Below, piece by piece: positions 19,748-28,582 of a DNA stretch of 64,000 nucleotides. The DNA is taken from positions 29,062-93,061 of the forward strand of contig CAWITB010000007.1 in NCBI GenBank assembly GCA_963838885.1, given 5' to 3'. The position numbers and the translations under genes are program-made. This DNA comes from JAICMB01 sp963838885. GTDB taxonomy: Bacteria > Acidobacteriota > Terriglobia > Bryobacterales > Bryobacteraceae. Within the stretch, counting starts at the first letter, position 1. Each line of letters begins with the position of its first letter. Below the pieces are notes generated by a model. The model had not been told where the DNA came from. It made no database searches and saw only the letters and a program-made list of their open reading frames with translations.

Positions 19748-20514
19748 TCGTACGAAAGAGCGCCGCTGAACTGGAGAGAATGCGCCGCAGCGGTTTGCTG
19801 GTCCACGATATACTCCAGCGGCTCGGCGCGATGGTTCAGGAAGGGGTAACCACTCAGGAGCTTGAAGTGGCGGCCGAGAAGATGATGAAGGATGCGGGCG
19901 CGAGGCCGGCATTCAAGGGGTATTACACGCAGGCGGCGGGCACGAAGTTTCCGTTCGTGCTGTGCGCGTCGGTGAACGAAGAAATCGTTCATGGCATGCC
20001 GTCGCCGAAGCGGAAGCTGAAAAGGGGCGATATTGTTTCGCTCGACACGGGCGTGCAGTTGAACGGGTATTTTGGCGACTCCGCCATCACGGTCCCGGTG
20101 GGTGAAGTGAGCGAGCCCGTCAAACGGTTGTTGCGCGTGACCCAGGAATCGCTCGAAATGGCGATCGAGAGGGCGCGGGCCGGCAACCGGCTTTTCGATA
20201 TTTGCGGCACGGTTGAAAAACACGTGACCGGGAATGGATTTTCGGTGGTGCGCGAAATGGTGGGTCATGGGATTGGGACGAGCCTGCATGAAGAGCCGCA
20301 GATCCCGAACTATGTCGACCGCCGCAATGAAAATCCGCGTTTGCGGGAGGGCATGGTCCTGGCCATCGAGCCGATGGTGAACCTGGGCAAGCCCGACTTG
20401 AAGTTGAGGCCGGATAAGTGGACGGCAGTGACGAAAGACGGCTCGTATTCAGCGCATTTCGAGCACTGCGTCGCGATAACGGATAACGGTCCGTGGGTTT
20501 TAACGCGCCCCTAG
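19744..20514 (+). CDS. map: Methionine aminopeptidase type I
   Basis: 256 residues from ATG 19744, which overlaps the adk stop (ATGA). The open frame continues upstream into adk but has no family match there. Begins MIVRKSAAELERMRRSG. The metal ligands are in DTGVQLNGYFGDSAIT (two Asp), GHGIGTSLHEEP (His), VLAIEPM (Glu) and SAHFEHCVAIT (Glu). It removes the initiator Met from new proteins, which suits its place among translation genes. Confidence 0.97.
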   Translation: MIVRKSAAELERMRRSGLLVHDILQRLGAMVQEGVTTQELEVAAEKMMKDAGARPAFKGYYTQAAGTKFPFVLCASVNEEIVHGMPSPKRKLKRGDIVSLDTGVQLNGYFGDSAITVPVGEVSEPVKRLLRVTQESLEMAIERARAGNRLFDICGTVEKHVTGNGFSVVREMVGHGIGTSLHEEPQIPNYVDRRNENPRLREGMVLAIEPMVNLGKPDLKLRPDKWTAVTKDGSYSAHFEHCVAITDNGPWVLTRP

Positions 20515-20534
20515 AGGCGGGAAAGGGACAATTT

Positions 20535-20648
20535 ATGAAAGTTCGAGCGTCGGTTAAAAAAATGTGCGACAAGTGCAAGATCATCCACCGCGAAGGCGTG
20601 GTGCGAGTGATCTGCACCAACCCGAAACACAAGCAGCGGCAAGGATAA
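20535..20648 (+). CDS. rpmJ: 50S ribosomal protein L36, zinc-binding type
   Basis: 37 residues: MKVRASVKKMCDKCKIIHRE, then GVVRVICTNPKHKQRQG. The zinc ligands are C11, C14, C27 and H32. This is the usual spot for rpmJ ahead of rpsM. infA, which commonly sits between map and rpmJ, is absent: only 20 nt separate the two genes. Confidence 0.97.
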   Translation: MKVRASVKKMCDKCKIIHREGVVRVICTNPKHKQRQG

Positions 20649-20660
20649 AAAGGACACAGC

Positions 20661-21047
20661 ATGGCGCGTATCGCGGGCATCGATTTGCCGAACAAAAAGC
20701 GGGCCGCAATCGGCCTCACCTACATTTATGGAGTTGGGCGCACCCGATCGCTCTCTCTTTTGCACCGGGCCGGCATCAACCCCGACAAGAAAGTCGCGGA
20801 CCTGACCGAAGACGAGGTCAACCGCGTCCGCACCCTGATCGAGAACGAAGGCGCCATTGAAGGCGATCTGCGCAAGGAAGTCTCGATGAACATCAAACGA
20901 CTCATCGAGATGGGCTCGTACCGCGGAGTGCGCCACCGCCGCGGTCTTCCCGTTCGCGGGCAGCGGACGCACACCAACGCGCGCACGCGCAAGGGTCCGC
21001 GCCGCGGCACCGTCGCGAACAAGAAGAAGGCCTCGGCCAAGACATAG
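20661..21047 (+). CDS. rpsM: 30S ribosomal protein S13
   Basis: 128 residues. MARIAGIDLPNKKRAAIGLTY, a helix-two-turn-helix region, and RGLPVRGQRTHTNARTRKG near the C-terminus identify S13, a head protein touching P-site tRNA and the 50S. rpsK starts 14 nt later. Confidence 0.98.
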   Translation: MARIAGIDLPNKKRAAIGLTYIYGVGRTRSLSLLHRAGINPDKKVADLTEDEVNRVRTLIENEGAIEGDLRKEVSMNIKRLIEMGSYRGVRHRRGLPVRGQRTHTNARTRKGPRRGTVANKKKASAKT

Positions 21048-21061
21048 TCCAGGAACCCGGA

Positions 21062-21469
21062 ATGGCAAAAGCTCCCGCAAAAACAACCAAGAAAAAGACA
21101 TTCAAGAAGAAGGAAAAGAAGGTCATTCCGACCGGGCTGGTACACGTTCAGGCTTCCTTCAACAACACCATCATCACCTTCACTGACCACAGCGGCAACG
21201 TGCTGGCATGGTCGAGTTCCGGCTCGCTCGGCTTCCGCGGCTCCCGCAAGGGAACGCCGTTTGCGGCGCAGCAGGCTTCGCTCACGGCGGCGAACAAAGT
21301 AAAAGAATATGGTCTCCGCTCCGTGGAGGTTCGCGTGAGTGGTCCCGGTGCGGGGCGCGAATCGGCCGTCCGCGCCTTGGCAACGGCGGGAATCGAAGTT
21401 CGTTCCATCAAGGACCGTACGCCGATCCCGCATAACGGATGCCGGCCGCCCAAGAAGCGCCGCGTCTGA
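21062..21469 (+). CDS. rpsK: 30S ribosomal protein S11
   Basis: 135 residues. A Lys/Ala-rich N-terminal arm (about residues 1-20) precedes the core GLVHVQASFNNTIITFTDHS, and the end RTPIPHNGCRPPKKRRV is the conserved S11 tail. S11 lines the E-site mRNA path on the platform. Confidence 0.98.
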   Translation: MAKAPAKTTKKKTFKKKEKKVIPTGLVHVQASFNNTIITFTDHSGNVLAWSSSGSLGFRGSRKGTPFAAQQASLTAANKVKEYGLRSVEVRVSGPGAGRESAVRALATAGIEVRSIKDRTPIPHNGCRPPKKRRV

Positions 21470-21502
21470 CCGCCTAAAACGAAAGGTACCGTCGAGGAAA
21501 AC

Positions 21503-22135
21503 ATGGCTCGTTATATCGGTCCCGTCTGCCGGCTTTGCCGCCGCGAGGGCATGAAACTGTTCTTGAAAGGGGAGCGCTGTCACACTGAAAAGTGCGCCAT
21601 TGAGAAGCGCAACTTCGCTCCCGGCCAGCATGGCAAGGATCGCAAGCCGAAGCTCGTTGGGTACGGGCTGCAACTCCGCGAAAAGCAGAAGGCGCGCCGC
21701 TATTACCGGCTGCTCGAAGGCCAGTTCCGCAATCTCTTCGAGAAGGCCTCGGCGCAAAAGGGCATTACCGGCGAGAACATGCTCAACACTCTGGAGCGGC
21801 GCCTCGATAACGTGGTCTATCGCATGGGATTCGGCGCCAGCCGCGCGCAGGCGCGGCAGTTGGTCCGCCATGGCCATATTCTCGTGAACGGAAAGAAGGT
21901 CAATATCCCGTCGTTCGACGTGCGGGTCGGCGATTCCATCGAGGTCCGCGAGAAGAGCCGCGAAAACCCGACGATCCTGTCAGCCCGCGACGCCACCGCG
22001 CACGCGCCGGCGCCGAACTGGATGGAGGTGGACCGCGACGCGCTTCGCGCCCGCGTAATCGCGCAGCCCAAGCGCGAAGAGCTGGTGCAGATCCAGCTGA
22101 ACGAGCAGCTCATCGTCGAACTGTATTCGAAGTGA
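21503..22135 (+). CDS. rpsD: 30S ribosomal protein S4, zinc-binding type
   Basis: 210 residues. N-terminal MARYIGPVCRLCRREG with C9, C12, C26 and C31 forms the zinc site found in some S4 proteins. The S4 RNA-binding domain follows (LERRLDNVVYRMGFGASRAQ, HGHILVNGKKVNIPS). S4 starts 30S assembly on the 5' domain and often represses the alpha operon. rpoA begins 18 nt downstream. Confidence 0.98.
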   Translation: MARYIGPVCRLCRREGMKLFLKGERCHTEKCAIEKRNFAPGQHGKDRKPKLVGYGLQLREKQKARRYYRLLEGQFRNLFEKASAQKGITGENMLNTLERRLDNVVYRMGFGASRAQARQLVRHGHILVNGKKVNIPSFDVRVGDSIEVREKSRENPTILSARDATAHAPAPNWMEVDRDALRARVIAQPKREELVQIQLNEQLIVELYSK

Positions 22136-22153
22136 GGAATTGAGAGAGTAGAT

Positions 22154-23200
22154 ATGTTCAAAGGCTTTCAGAAACCGAAAAGATTAGTCGCCAACACCGA
22201 AACGCTCACCGAGCGCTACGGCATGTTCACCGCCCAGCCGTTCGAACGCGGTTTCGGGTCCACCGTCGGCACGGGTCTGCGCCGCGTGCTGCTCAGCTCC
22301 ATCGAGGGCGCGGCCATTACGGCCGTCCGGATTGAAGGCGTGGCGCACGAATTCAGCCCCATTCCCGGCGTGGTAGAAGACGCCACGGATATCATCCTCA
22401 ACCTTAAGCAGGTTCCTTTCAAGATGATTGGGGAAGGCTCCCGCACGGTCCGTCTCAAGGCCGGCGCGGCCGGCGAAATCATGAGCGGTCAAATCGAAAC
22501 CGACTCCGATGTCGAAGTGCTCGATCGCAACATGCACATCGCGACCATTGGCGAAGGCGGCAAGCTCAACATCGAGATGCGCCTCAAGTCCGGCCGGGGC
22601 TACGTCGCAGCCGACCGCAACTTCGACGAGGATCTGCCTCTCGGATACATCCCCATCGACTCCGTCCACTCCCCCGTGCGTAAGGTCAATTTCGCCGTCG
22701 AAGCCGCCCGTCTCGGGCAGATGACCGACTACGATAAGCTGACCATTGAAGTGTGGACGAACGGCGCAATTTCTCCGCAGGACGCCATCGGCCAAGCCGC
22801 CAAGCTGCTGAAGGATCACATGACGATCTTCATCAACTTCGAAGAGCTGCCCGAGGCCGCCGAAGAGCCGGGCGAGCGCGCCATGAACCAGATGAACGAG
22901 GTTCTCAACCGCTCGGTCGAGGAGCTCGAGCTTAGCGTCCGATCCTACAACTGCCTGAAGAACGCCAATATTCAAACCATCGGCGACCTGGTGCAAAAAA
23001 CCGAAGCGGAAATGCTCCGCACCAAGAACTTCGGCCGCAAATCTCTGAACGAGATCAAGGAAATTCTGGGGAATCTGGGTCTCGGCTTCGGCATGAAGTT
23101 CGATCCGCAAGGCCGGCTGGTCGCTCCGGCGGGCGGTTCCGCGCCGTATATTCCAGCATCCGATGCTGGGGACGAGGACCTCGACGAGGTCGCGGAGTAA
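22154..23200 (+). CDS. rpoA: RNA polymerase alpha subunit
   Basis: 348 residues. The N-terminal assembly domain (about 1-235) includes FERGFGSTVGTGLRRVLLSS and DYDKLTIEVWTNG. A linker leads to the C-terminal domain (about 255-320), with LELSVRSYNCLKNANIQTIGD and KNFGRKSLNEIKEILGNLGL, which contacts UP elements and activators. A Pro/Gly-rich then acidic tail follows (SDAGDEDLDEVAE), longer than in E. coli. Confidence 0.98.
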   Translation: MFKGFQKPKRLVANTETLTERYGMFTAQPFERGFGSTVGTGLRRVLLSSIEGAAITAVRIEGVAHEFSPIPGVVEDATDIILNLKQVPFKMIGEGSRTVRLKAGAAGEIMSGQIETDSDVEVLDRNMHIATIGEGGKLNIEMRLKSGRGYVAADRNFDEDLPLGYIPIDSVHSPVRKVNFAVEAARLGQMTDYDKLTIEVWTNGAISPQDAIGQAAKLLKDHMTIFINFEELPEAAEEPGERAMNQMNEVLNRSVEELELSVRSYNCLKNANIQTIGDLVQKTEAEMLRTKNFGRKSLNEIKEILGNLGLGFGMKFDPQGRLVAPAGGSAPYIPASDAGDEDLDEVAE

Positions 23201-23223
23201 AACTCCAACGGCGGAGCGCAAAA

Positions 23224-23670
23224 ATGAGACACAAGGTAGCCGGATACAAACTGAAGCGCAACATCGGCGCTCGCAAGGCGCTCTTTCGCGGGCTTATCAC
23301 GAGCGTGCTGGAACACGAGCGCATCATCACCACCGTGCCCAAGGCGAAAGCCGTGAAGCCGCTGGTTGAAAAGATGATCACGCTGGCGAAGGCGGACACG
23401 CTTCATGCGCGCCGCCAGGCTGCCAAGGTGATTGAAAAGCCCGAAACGGTGAAGAAGTTGTTCGATAAACTGGGCACGCGTTTTGGGCAGCGCAATGGCG
23501 GCTACACCCGCATCGTGCGGCTCGGTCCGCGCAAGGGCGACGGGGCCGAGCAGGCTATCCTCGAGTTGGTCGGCTCCGAGCTGGTGAAGCGCGCGGCGGA
23601 GCGCGCCAAGCGCAAGGAAGAGCGGCTGAAGGCTATGAAAGAAGGGCGCGAAGAAGAAGAACAGCCGTAA
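23224..23670 (+). CDS. rplQ: 50S ribosomal protein L17
   Basis: 148 residues. MRHKVAGYKLKRNIGARKALFR and RNGGYTRIVRLGPRKGD are typical. The last 30 residues are a charged tail (ERAKRKEERLKAMKEG then EEEEQP). L17 lies at the tunnel exit. It is the last gene of the cluster and is followed at once by a strong terminator. Confidence 0.97.
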   Translation: MRHKVAGYKLKRNIGARKALFRGLITSVLEHERIITTVPKAKAVKPLVEKMITLAKADTLHARRQAAKVIEKPETVKKLFDKLGTRFGQRNGGYTRIVRLGPRKGDGAEQAILELVGSELVKRAAERAKRKEERLKAMKEGREEEEQP

Positions 23671-23690
23671 TTGCTTTTTAGCCGGATTAC

Positions 23691-23733
23691 AAAGGCAGGA
23701 TCGCCCGCGCGGGCTTTTCTGCCTTTTGTTGTT
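23691..23733 (+). terminator. Rho-independent terminator of the ribosomal cluster
   Basis: AAAGGCAG (23691-23698) pairs with CTGCCTTT (23719-23726), enclosing a perfect GC palindrome GCCCGCGCGGGC (23703-23714). A T-rich tract (TTTTGTTGTTT) follows. It lies 20 nt past the rplQ stop. Confidence 0.85.
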
Positions 23734-23939
23734 TGGGGCTTCAGCGGTTCGATGTGCGCTATCACGACACGGCGTAGACTTTATTAATAAAACGGCGCGT
23801 CCGAGCTTCCGCCGGAGGCTAATGCGGGGGACCCAGCCGTTGCTTTATTGGGGCGGATTTGTTGGTCCAGGTGCTTGGGCTACTGACACAGGGATAAATC
23901 GGACGAAAGTATTTCCGCCCGGTAAGCCTGAAGGCGGCG

Positions 23940-24408
23940 CGGGGAAGCGCATTTCTCGGCGTGCCCTGGCAACGCTGCCAGTTTCACCTACAGCAGAATG
24001 CCGGCCATTACGTGCCGCGCATCGAAATGCGCGGCGAGGTGGCGGCCGATCTGCGCGCCATCTTCGAATCCACCGGCTGGCTGGAGGCGGACCGCCGCCT
24101 GCGTCAGGCCGCGGACAAAATACCGCCAGCGGGCGCCCAAACTGAACGCCTGGATCGAGATCAACGTGTGCCGAAAGTTTCACCGTGTTTGCTTTCCCGC
24201 AGGCCCATCGCCGCCGCTTGCGCACCTCCAATCTCATGGAGAGAATCAGCAAAGAGTTGAAGCGGCGAACGCGAGTCGCGACTTTGTTCCCAAACGAAGC
24301 CTCCTGCTTCGCTTGGTCAGTGCTGTGTTGATGGAAATCAGTGAGGAGTGGGAAGCCGAGAAAATTTACTTGAGAATGGATGACTTGACCTCGCCAGAGC
24401 AAGACTAA
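23940..24408 (+). mobile_element. IS256-family transposase remnant, C-terminal part
   Basis: Three reading frames in sequence spell the C-terminal half of a Mutator/IS256 transposase: PWQRCQFHLQQNAGHYVPR and EVAADLRAIFESTGWLEADR, then HRRRLRTSNLMERISKELKR with RTRVATLFPNEASC, then LRLVSAVLMEISEEWEAEKI. At least three frame breaks separate them and the N-terminal half with the first catalytic residues is missing, so the element is dead. No terminal inverted repeats could be identified. It sits directly beyond the ribosomal terminator, the start of a degraded island. Confidence 0.88.
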
Positions 24409-24785
24409 GCAAATTTACAGAAGAGCTGTTGCTTTATCGTGTCGTACAGGTATTCGATTCTCGAGAAGGCTCCGGAGAATGCTCTCTTTGGCGCTGAACC
24501 GGATAGAGAGCTTCTGCGTGGCGGCTTGGCGATGCTCAGGGCGCAAAGCGGGATAAGCGCCTGGTTTGCCGGAAGATTGCCGCTGCCTTCGATGCCGCAG
24601 TGTTGAAAGACGCACGACAGGTATTAAACACTATAGGTACAACAACTTAGAAGTTTTCTGCTACCGTTGCACGAACCCCGTGCTACTGCCGGACTAAGTA
24701 GCGATTGCCTTAGGATGGGTCATATGGCGAACGGCTATCTCAGGCGTTCGGGAAATAAGCAAGCGGGTTCACTCGGTTTCATATC
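24409..24785. other. Non-coding gap between IS remnant and PEP-CTERM gene
   Basis: About 375 bases with no credible gene. One short minus-strand frame (24415-24615) is Arg- and Ser-rich and matches nothing. The stretch probably holds the promoter of the PEP-CTERM gene, but no convincing -35/-10 pair was found. It may include decayed IS sequence. Confidence 0.5.
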
Positions 24786-24794
24786 GGAGGAATT

Positions 24795-25533
24795 ATGCAG
24801 AAATCTTTTCAAGCTGTTCTTATCGCAGTCGTCGGCTTGGGAGCGGCGATCTGCTTCGGCACACGCGCCCAGGCCGCCCCCATTATCGCGCCCAACCCCG
24901 GCGGGTCTATCGTGGTCACGAACTCCACCACGTCGAGCTACATTTATGTGGATACGCCGGTGACAGACCGGGTGGACAATTACTCCACCACTGTGCTGGC
25001 GCTCCTCAACGGGAACCAGGTCTTCTCCGAAACTTTCTCGGCGCCTTTCAGCGGCTTCGACCGTGCAGGCGGCGGTCTCCCAAGCCGATAGCATTCTCTC
25101 CGGAGATAGCGCCAGCTTCGGCAACCCGGCTCTGATCTCGAACACTTCCGTGCTCCAGAGCAGCGTTACTGCTACGCCCCCGACGTACAGTTGCGCAACG
25201 GGACCGGCTCCTGGCCAATCCCTAACAGGCGTCACCAACACAACCTCTACCACAACTTTCGGGCCGGGCTCGATTATGGTCGGCGATTGCCAGAGCGAAA
25301 TTTTCAACATCAATGCAGGCCAGACCGACATCAACGTCAATACCGATTTCCAGTATTCAGTCGCTCGCAACGTCGTCACTACCGACACCTATCTGGACAC
25401 TCAAACGTATGAGATCACTGGCACGGCCGGGCCCGCCGCTGTTCCGGAACCCGCGTCCGTGGCTCTGGTGCTGCTCGGCTTGGGAGCGGTGATGTGGTGG
25501 CGACGGCGGCGATTCGGATTCTCCCGGCCGTGA
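24795..25533 (+). pseudogene. PEP-CTERM sorting-signal protein, frame broken
   Basis: ATG 24795 follows a strong GGAGG site (24786-24790). Frame 1 gives a signal peptide ending AQA and a Thr/Ser-rich secreted body to about 25050. The rest continues in another frame as AASTVQAAVSQADSILSGD and on to the C-terminal sorting signal VPEPASVALVLLGLGAVMWW then RRRR. Total length 739 nt is one base more than a whole number of codons, fitting one inserted base near 25047-25060. Joined, the product would be about 245 residues. Proteins of this class are sent to the exosortase system and processed at the cell surface. Either a pseudogene or a sequence error. Confidence 0.75.
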
Positions 25534-27446
25534 TCGCGCAACGGTCACGCGTAGCCGGGTGGCCGTGGGGAGCCGTGATCCTGGCGTTGTTTCTGTTGCT
25601 GCTTGCCGCCGTCCGCTTTGCCCGACCCATTGAAGACGGCGACGTCTTTTGGCACATGGCCTACGGTTCCCAGATGGTGGCGCACGGTTCACTGCGCGTC
25701 GACCATTCCCTGTTTTCCTGGATGCCGGCTTCGAATAAGCTGATCTATTGCGCCTGGACCGGGGAGCTATTGTTTCTGGCAGTATGGAAATTCTTCGGTA
25801 TCGCGGGACTGTTCGCGCTGCGCTATGCGGCCGTCCTGGGGGTGCTCGCGCTGCTGGCAATCTACGCCCGGCGCCGCGGATTGCTCGCGCGGCCGGAAAC
25901 ATGGCTGGTGCTGCTGATCACCATGCTGGCGAGCGTCGTGGCCACGTTCCCCAAACCGGAGATGCTGTCGCTGGTGCTTTGGAATGCGCTGGTTTTCTGC
26001 TGGTTCCAACTGCTGGACGCGCGGGAGCGAGGAGGCAATCTCTTGCCATGGACTTACGCCATGCCATGCATCGTTCTGGTGTGGGTCAACACCCATGGGG
26101 CCTTCATTCTGGCCGCGCCGTTCCTGATCATTGCGGCCGCCGCTGCATTTTTTATCTTGCCGAGACGCCCGGCGTGGCACATGGCGCTGGCATTGGCGTT
26201 ATGCGGGCTAGCCACGGCGGTGAGTCCTTATGGTTTACGTTATCCGCTGCAGCTTCTCGACTTCGCGTTGGGGCGGACAGCCCGTCCCGACATCGCCTGG
26301 AACAACGAGTTCCAACCCACTTTCGGAGCTGCCGGCCAGTATTTCCGTTTACCCGAGTTTCTGGTTTGGATGACGCTCGGCATCATCGCCGCCTGGGCCT
26401 TGCGAGACCGCGGGCGAGGAATCCGGGAGTGGGCCGTCGCGGCCGTGATGTTCCTCGCCTACACGCCCCTCTATCTGATTTATGTGCGCTCCACGTTTCT
26501 GCTGCCTGCGATCTTCGGCTACGGATTTCTCTTTGTAGTGCGTAACGCCAAATGGCCGCGGTTGAGCACAGCGCTTGCCTCTGTGCTGTTCCTGTTCCTG
26601 GGCGGGCGATCGATAGTGCAGGCAATCGAGCAACCGGAATCGGGCGCCTGGCCGGGATTCGGCATCGGGTATTCGCAGCCGGTGGACGAAGCGGAGTTCC
26701 TGGCGCGCGGGAACTTTGGTCCTCGCATCTACAACACCTACAATGCGGGCGGATATCTGATCTGGAGACTGTTTCCGCACTACCAGGTGATGGTGGATGC
26801 GCGCAGTTTCCCCTACGTGGCATGGTTCGATGAGCTGAAGCAATTCACCCGAACCCAGGATCCCAAAGAGTTCCAGGCATTCCTCGACCGGCATCCGGGC
26901 GATGTTGCTTTGGTCGATTTCCAGGAGGACGGCGCCTGGCGTTCTTTTCTGAAAACACCCCATTGGCGCCCCGCGTTCTACGGTCCGGCTGCCGCTGTGT
27001 TTGTGCCTGACGATCGCTTCCGTGGCCGGGTGGAGGCGGCAGCCAGTCTGCAACACCTGCGCAATGGAAGAGACGGCGCCCGCGTCTTCGATTTCGCCGC
27101 TGCGGTGGGCGATTACCGGAATGCCTGGAGCCTGCTGAATCAGCTGCAGGGGCCGCTTCATCGAGAAGTGGACTCCGGCGATCTTGCGCGAATGGTCAGT
27201 TATCGCGCGGGTCATGAGGCGTTGCGCAGCGGTGATTACCCGCGGGCCTGGGAATGCTTTGAAGCGTCGTTTCGCCATCACGCTTTCGAAGGGCAGGACA
27301 GCACGATTCTGGTGTTGCTGCGCGCGCTGCTGAAAGTGGGAAGCGGCGACCCACGCGCCGCTATTCTGCGCGCGGGCTTGTCGCATTTGACGGGCTGCGG
27401 AGTGATGGTATATGCGAGACCATCCCTTACAATCGCCCTCATCTGA
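25494..27446 (+). CDS. Large multi-pass membrane protein, GT-C-like
   Basis: 650 residues, starting inside the last 40 bases of the PEP-CTERM frame. About nine to ten membrane segments cover residues 20-385. The first outer loop carries EDGDVFWHMAYGSQM, resembling the acidic loop of GT-C glycosyltransferases (PMT/ArnT type), which act on lipid-linked sugars. The part after about 400 is soluble and ends with a helical, TPR-like section (AGHEALRSGDYPRAWECFEA). The final residues run into the wecE remnant at 27418, so the natural C-terminus may have been replaced. Functional assignment is tentative. Confidence 0.7.
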   Translation: MVATAAIRILPAVIAQRSRVAGWPWGAVILALFLLLLAAVRFARPIEDGDVFWHMAYGSQMVAHGSLRVDHSLFSWMPASNKLIYCAWTGELLFLAVWKFFGIAGLFALRYAAVLGVLALLAIYARRRGLLARPETWLVLLITMLASVVATFPKPEMLSLVLWNALVFCWFQLLDARERGGNLLPWTYAMPCIVLVWVNTHGAFILAAPFLIIAAAAAFFILPRRPAWHMALALALCGLATAVSPYGLRYPLQLLDFALGRTARPDIAWNNEFQPTFGAAGQYFRLPEFLVWMTLGIIAAWALRDRGRGIREWAVAAVMFLAYTPLYLIYVRSTFLLPAIFGYGFLFVVRNAKWPRLSTALASVLFLFLGGRSIVQAIEQPESGAWPGFGIGYSQPVDEAEFLARGNFGPRIYNTYNAGGYLIWRLFPHYQVMVDARSFPYVAWFDELKQFTRTQDPKEFQAFLDRHPGDVALVDFQEDGAWRSFLKTPHWRPAFYGPAAAVFVPDDRFRGRVEAAASLQHLRNGRDGARVFDFAAAVGDYRNAWSLLNQLQGPLHREVDSGDLARMVSYRAGHEALRSGDYPRAWECFEASFRHHAFEGQDSTILVLLRALLKVGSGDPRAAILRAGLSHLTGCGVMVYARPSLTIALI

Positions 27447-27745
27447 CCGGCGAGGAACTGCGCTTACGAGGAAGCGGTGGCCAATTTGCAGATCTCGACC
27501 AATGGCGATTGACACACTCCTGCGCGGCGGCGCTCAAGATGGCCGCGCTGCTGGCAGGCATTGGACCGGGCGACGAAGCGATTATGCCGTCGTTCGCCTT
27601 CGACAGCACCGCCAACGCGGTGGTGTTGCGCGGGGCGTAGCGGTATTCGTGGACATCCGTCCGGACACGCTCAATCAGGATGAAGCATTGGCAGAGAGCG
27701 CCATCACACCGCGCACGCGAGCCATTTTGCCGGGTACACTATACG
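27418..27745 (+). pseudogene. wecE/DegT-type sugar aminotransferase remnant
   Basis: Translated in two frames this spells the N-terminal part of a WecE-like dTDP-4-amino-sugar transaminase: IPYNRPHLTGEELRL, LTHSCAAALKMAALLAG, GPGDEAIMPSFAFDSTANAV, then after a frame change near 27635 VAVFVDIRPDTLNQDEAL and AITPRTRAILP. About 30 residues near the start are missing and everything past the P in AILP is lost, including the PLP lysine. Clearly inactive. It once probably served a cell-surface sugar pathway. Confidence 0.85.
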
Positions 27746-27789
27746 CCACATTATTCAAGCGGTCTTTACTCCTAGCGCCATCGACGATG

Positions 27790-28165
27790 AGGTCTTCGCC
27801 GCCCAACAGCACGTACGGCGGTGTAGGAATCACAAACTGCGCAACGTGCTCGATGAGCTGCCGGAAGCAGGGACAGACCCTGAACCTAATGGGTGAGGTC
27901 TGGAAAGTGACTACCGCCGAAGAAGGCGAACAACGTTTGGAACAATTAGCGCGTTACTTGGAGCGCGATAATGCGACCGCTGCCGCCAGTCTGCGCGATT
28001 GCCTTGCCACGACCAACATGATCGAGAGTCCGCAAAGCGGCATTGCCCGCCGCACGGGCAACGTGACGCGCTGGCGAGATCTGGACATGGTGGAGCGTTG
28101 GGTGGCTTCGGCCTGGCTGCTCACGGAAAAGCATTTCCGCAAGCTTGACCGCCACCGTAGTAGCG
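27790..28165 (+). mobile_element. Second transposase remnant, IS256-like C-terminus
   Basis: The clear part is EEGEQRLEQLARYLERDNAT, then CLATTNMIESPQSGIARRTG and MVERWVASAWLLTEKHFRKL. These match the end of a Mutator-type transposase (the CLATTN-IES and RRTG-V-RWRD pattern). The upstream half is out of frame or absent. It differs in sequence from the remnant at 23940, so it comes from another element. It truncates the wecE remnant. Confidence 0.7.
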
Positions 28166-28582
28166 GCGGTAATTCATCTTAAGCTACTTTCCCTTGCGAT
28201 ATTTCAGCTTGGTTTTACTGACCTTCAACTACGGATGGGACACCCTCTTTTCCCGTATGGTCTGCCACTTTCCTTCGGCTTCCGGATATTAGTGTTGCCG
28301 CTGACCAGCTTGTTTACTTTGCTGAAGAAAAGAAGCTTTTCGAGGTGGTGAAGGTTGAATCAAAGAGATCTTTGACTCGCTTGCAATATCGACGTCGCTC
28401 ACGCGGAGCGCGCGATAGGGGATTTCATATCATCCTCCATAGTTCGGCGTGTGCCGGAATTGGTCACGGTTTCGCGACCAAAACCATTGAATCAAAGCAT
28501 AGACGGTGTAACTGAGCCGCGATTGTTTGTGCCCGAATCGCGGTTGGCGCTCCACAACCCCGCTGTTACACTGAAAAATTCC
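28166..28582. other. Non-coding or decayed stretch before proS
   Basis: About 415 bases. A 68-residue plus-strand frame at 28145-28351 starts in the transposase remnant and has no recognisable family. No tRNA and no clear promoter were seen, although the proS promoter must lie here. It marks the end of the degraded island. Confidence 0.45.

Noticed and set aside
20726..21877. 383-residue minus-strand frame opposite rpsM, rpsK and rpsD
   Set aside because: Shadow of three certain ribosomal genes.
25047..25060. Programmed frameshift in the PEP-CTERM gene
   Set aside because: No slippery heptamer or downstream pseudoknot is evident; an ordinary indel is simpler.
23734..28582. Intact insertion sequence or prophage in the island
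   Set aside because: Transposase remnants are frame-broken and truncated, with no terminal inverted repeats, integrase or phage genes.
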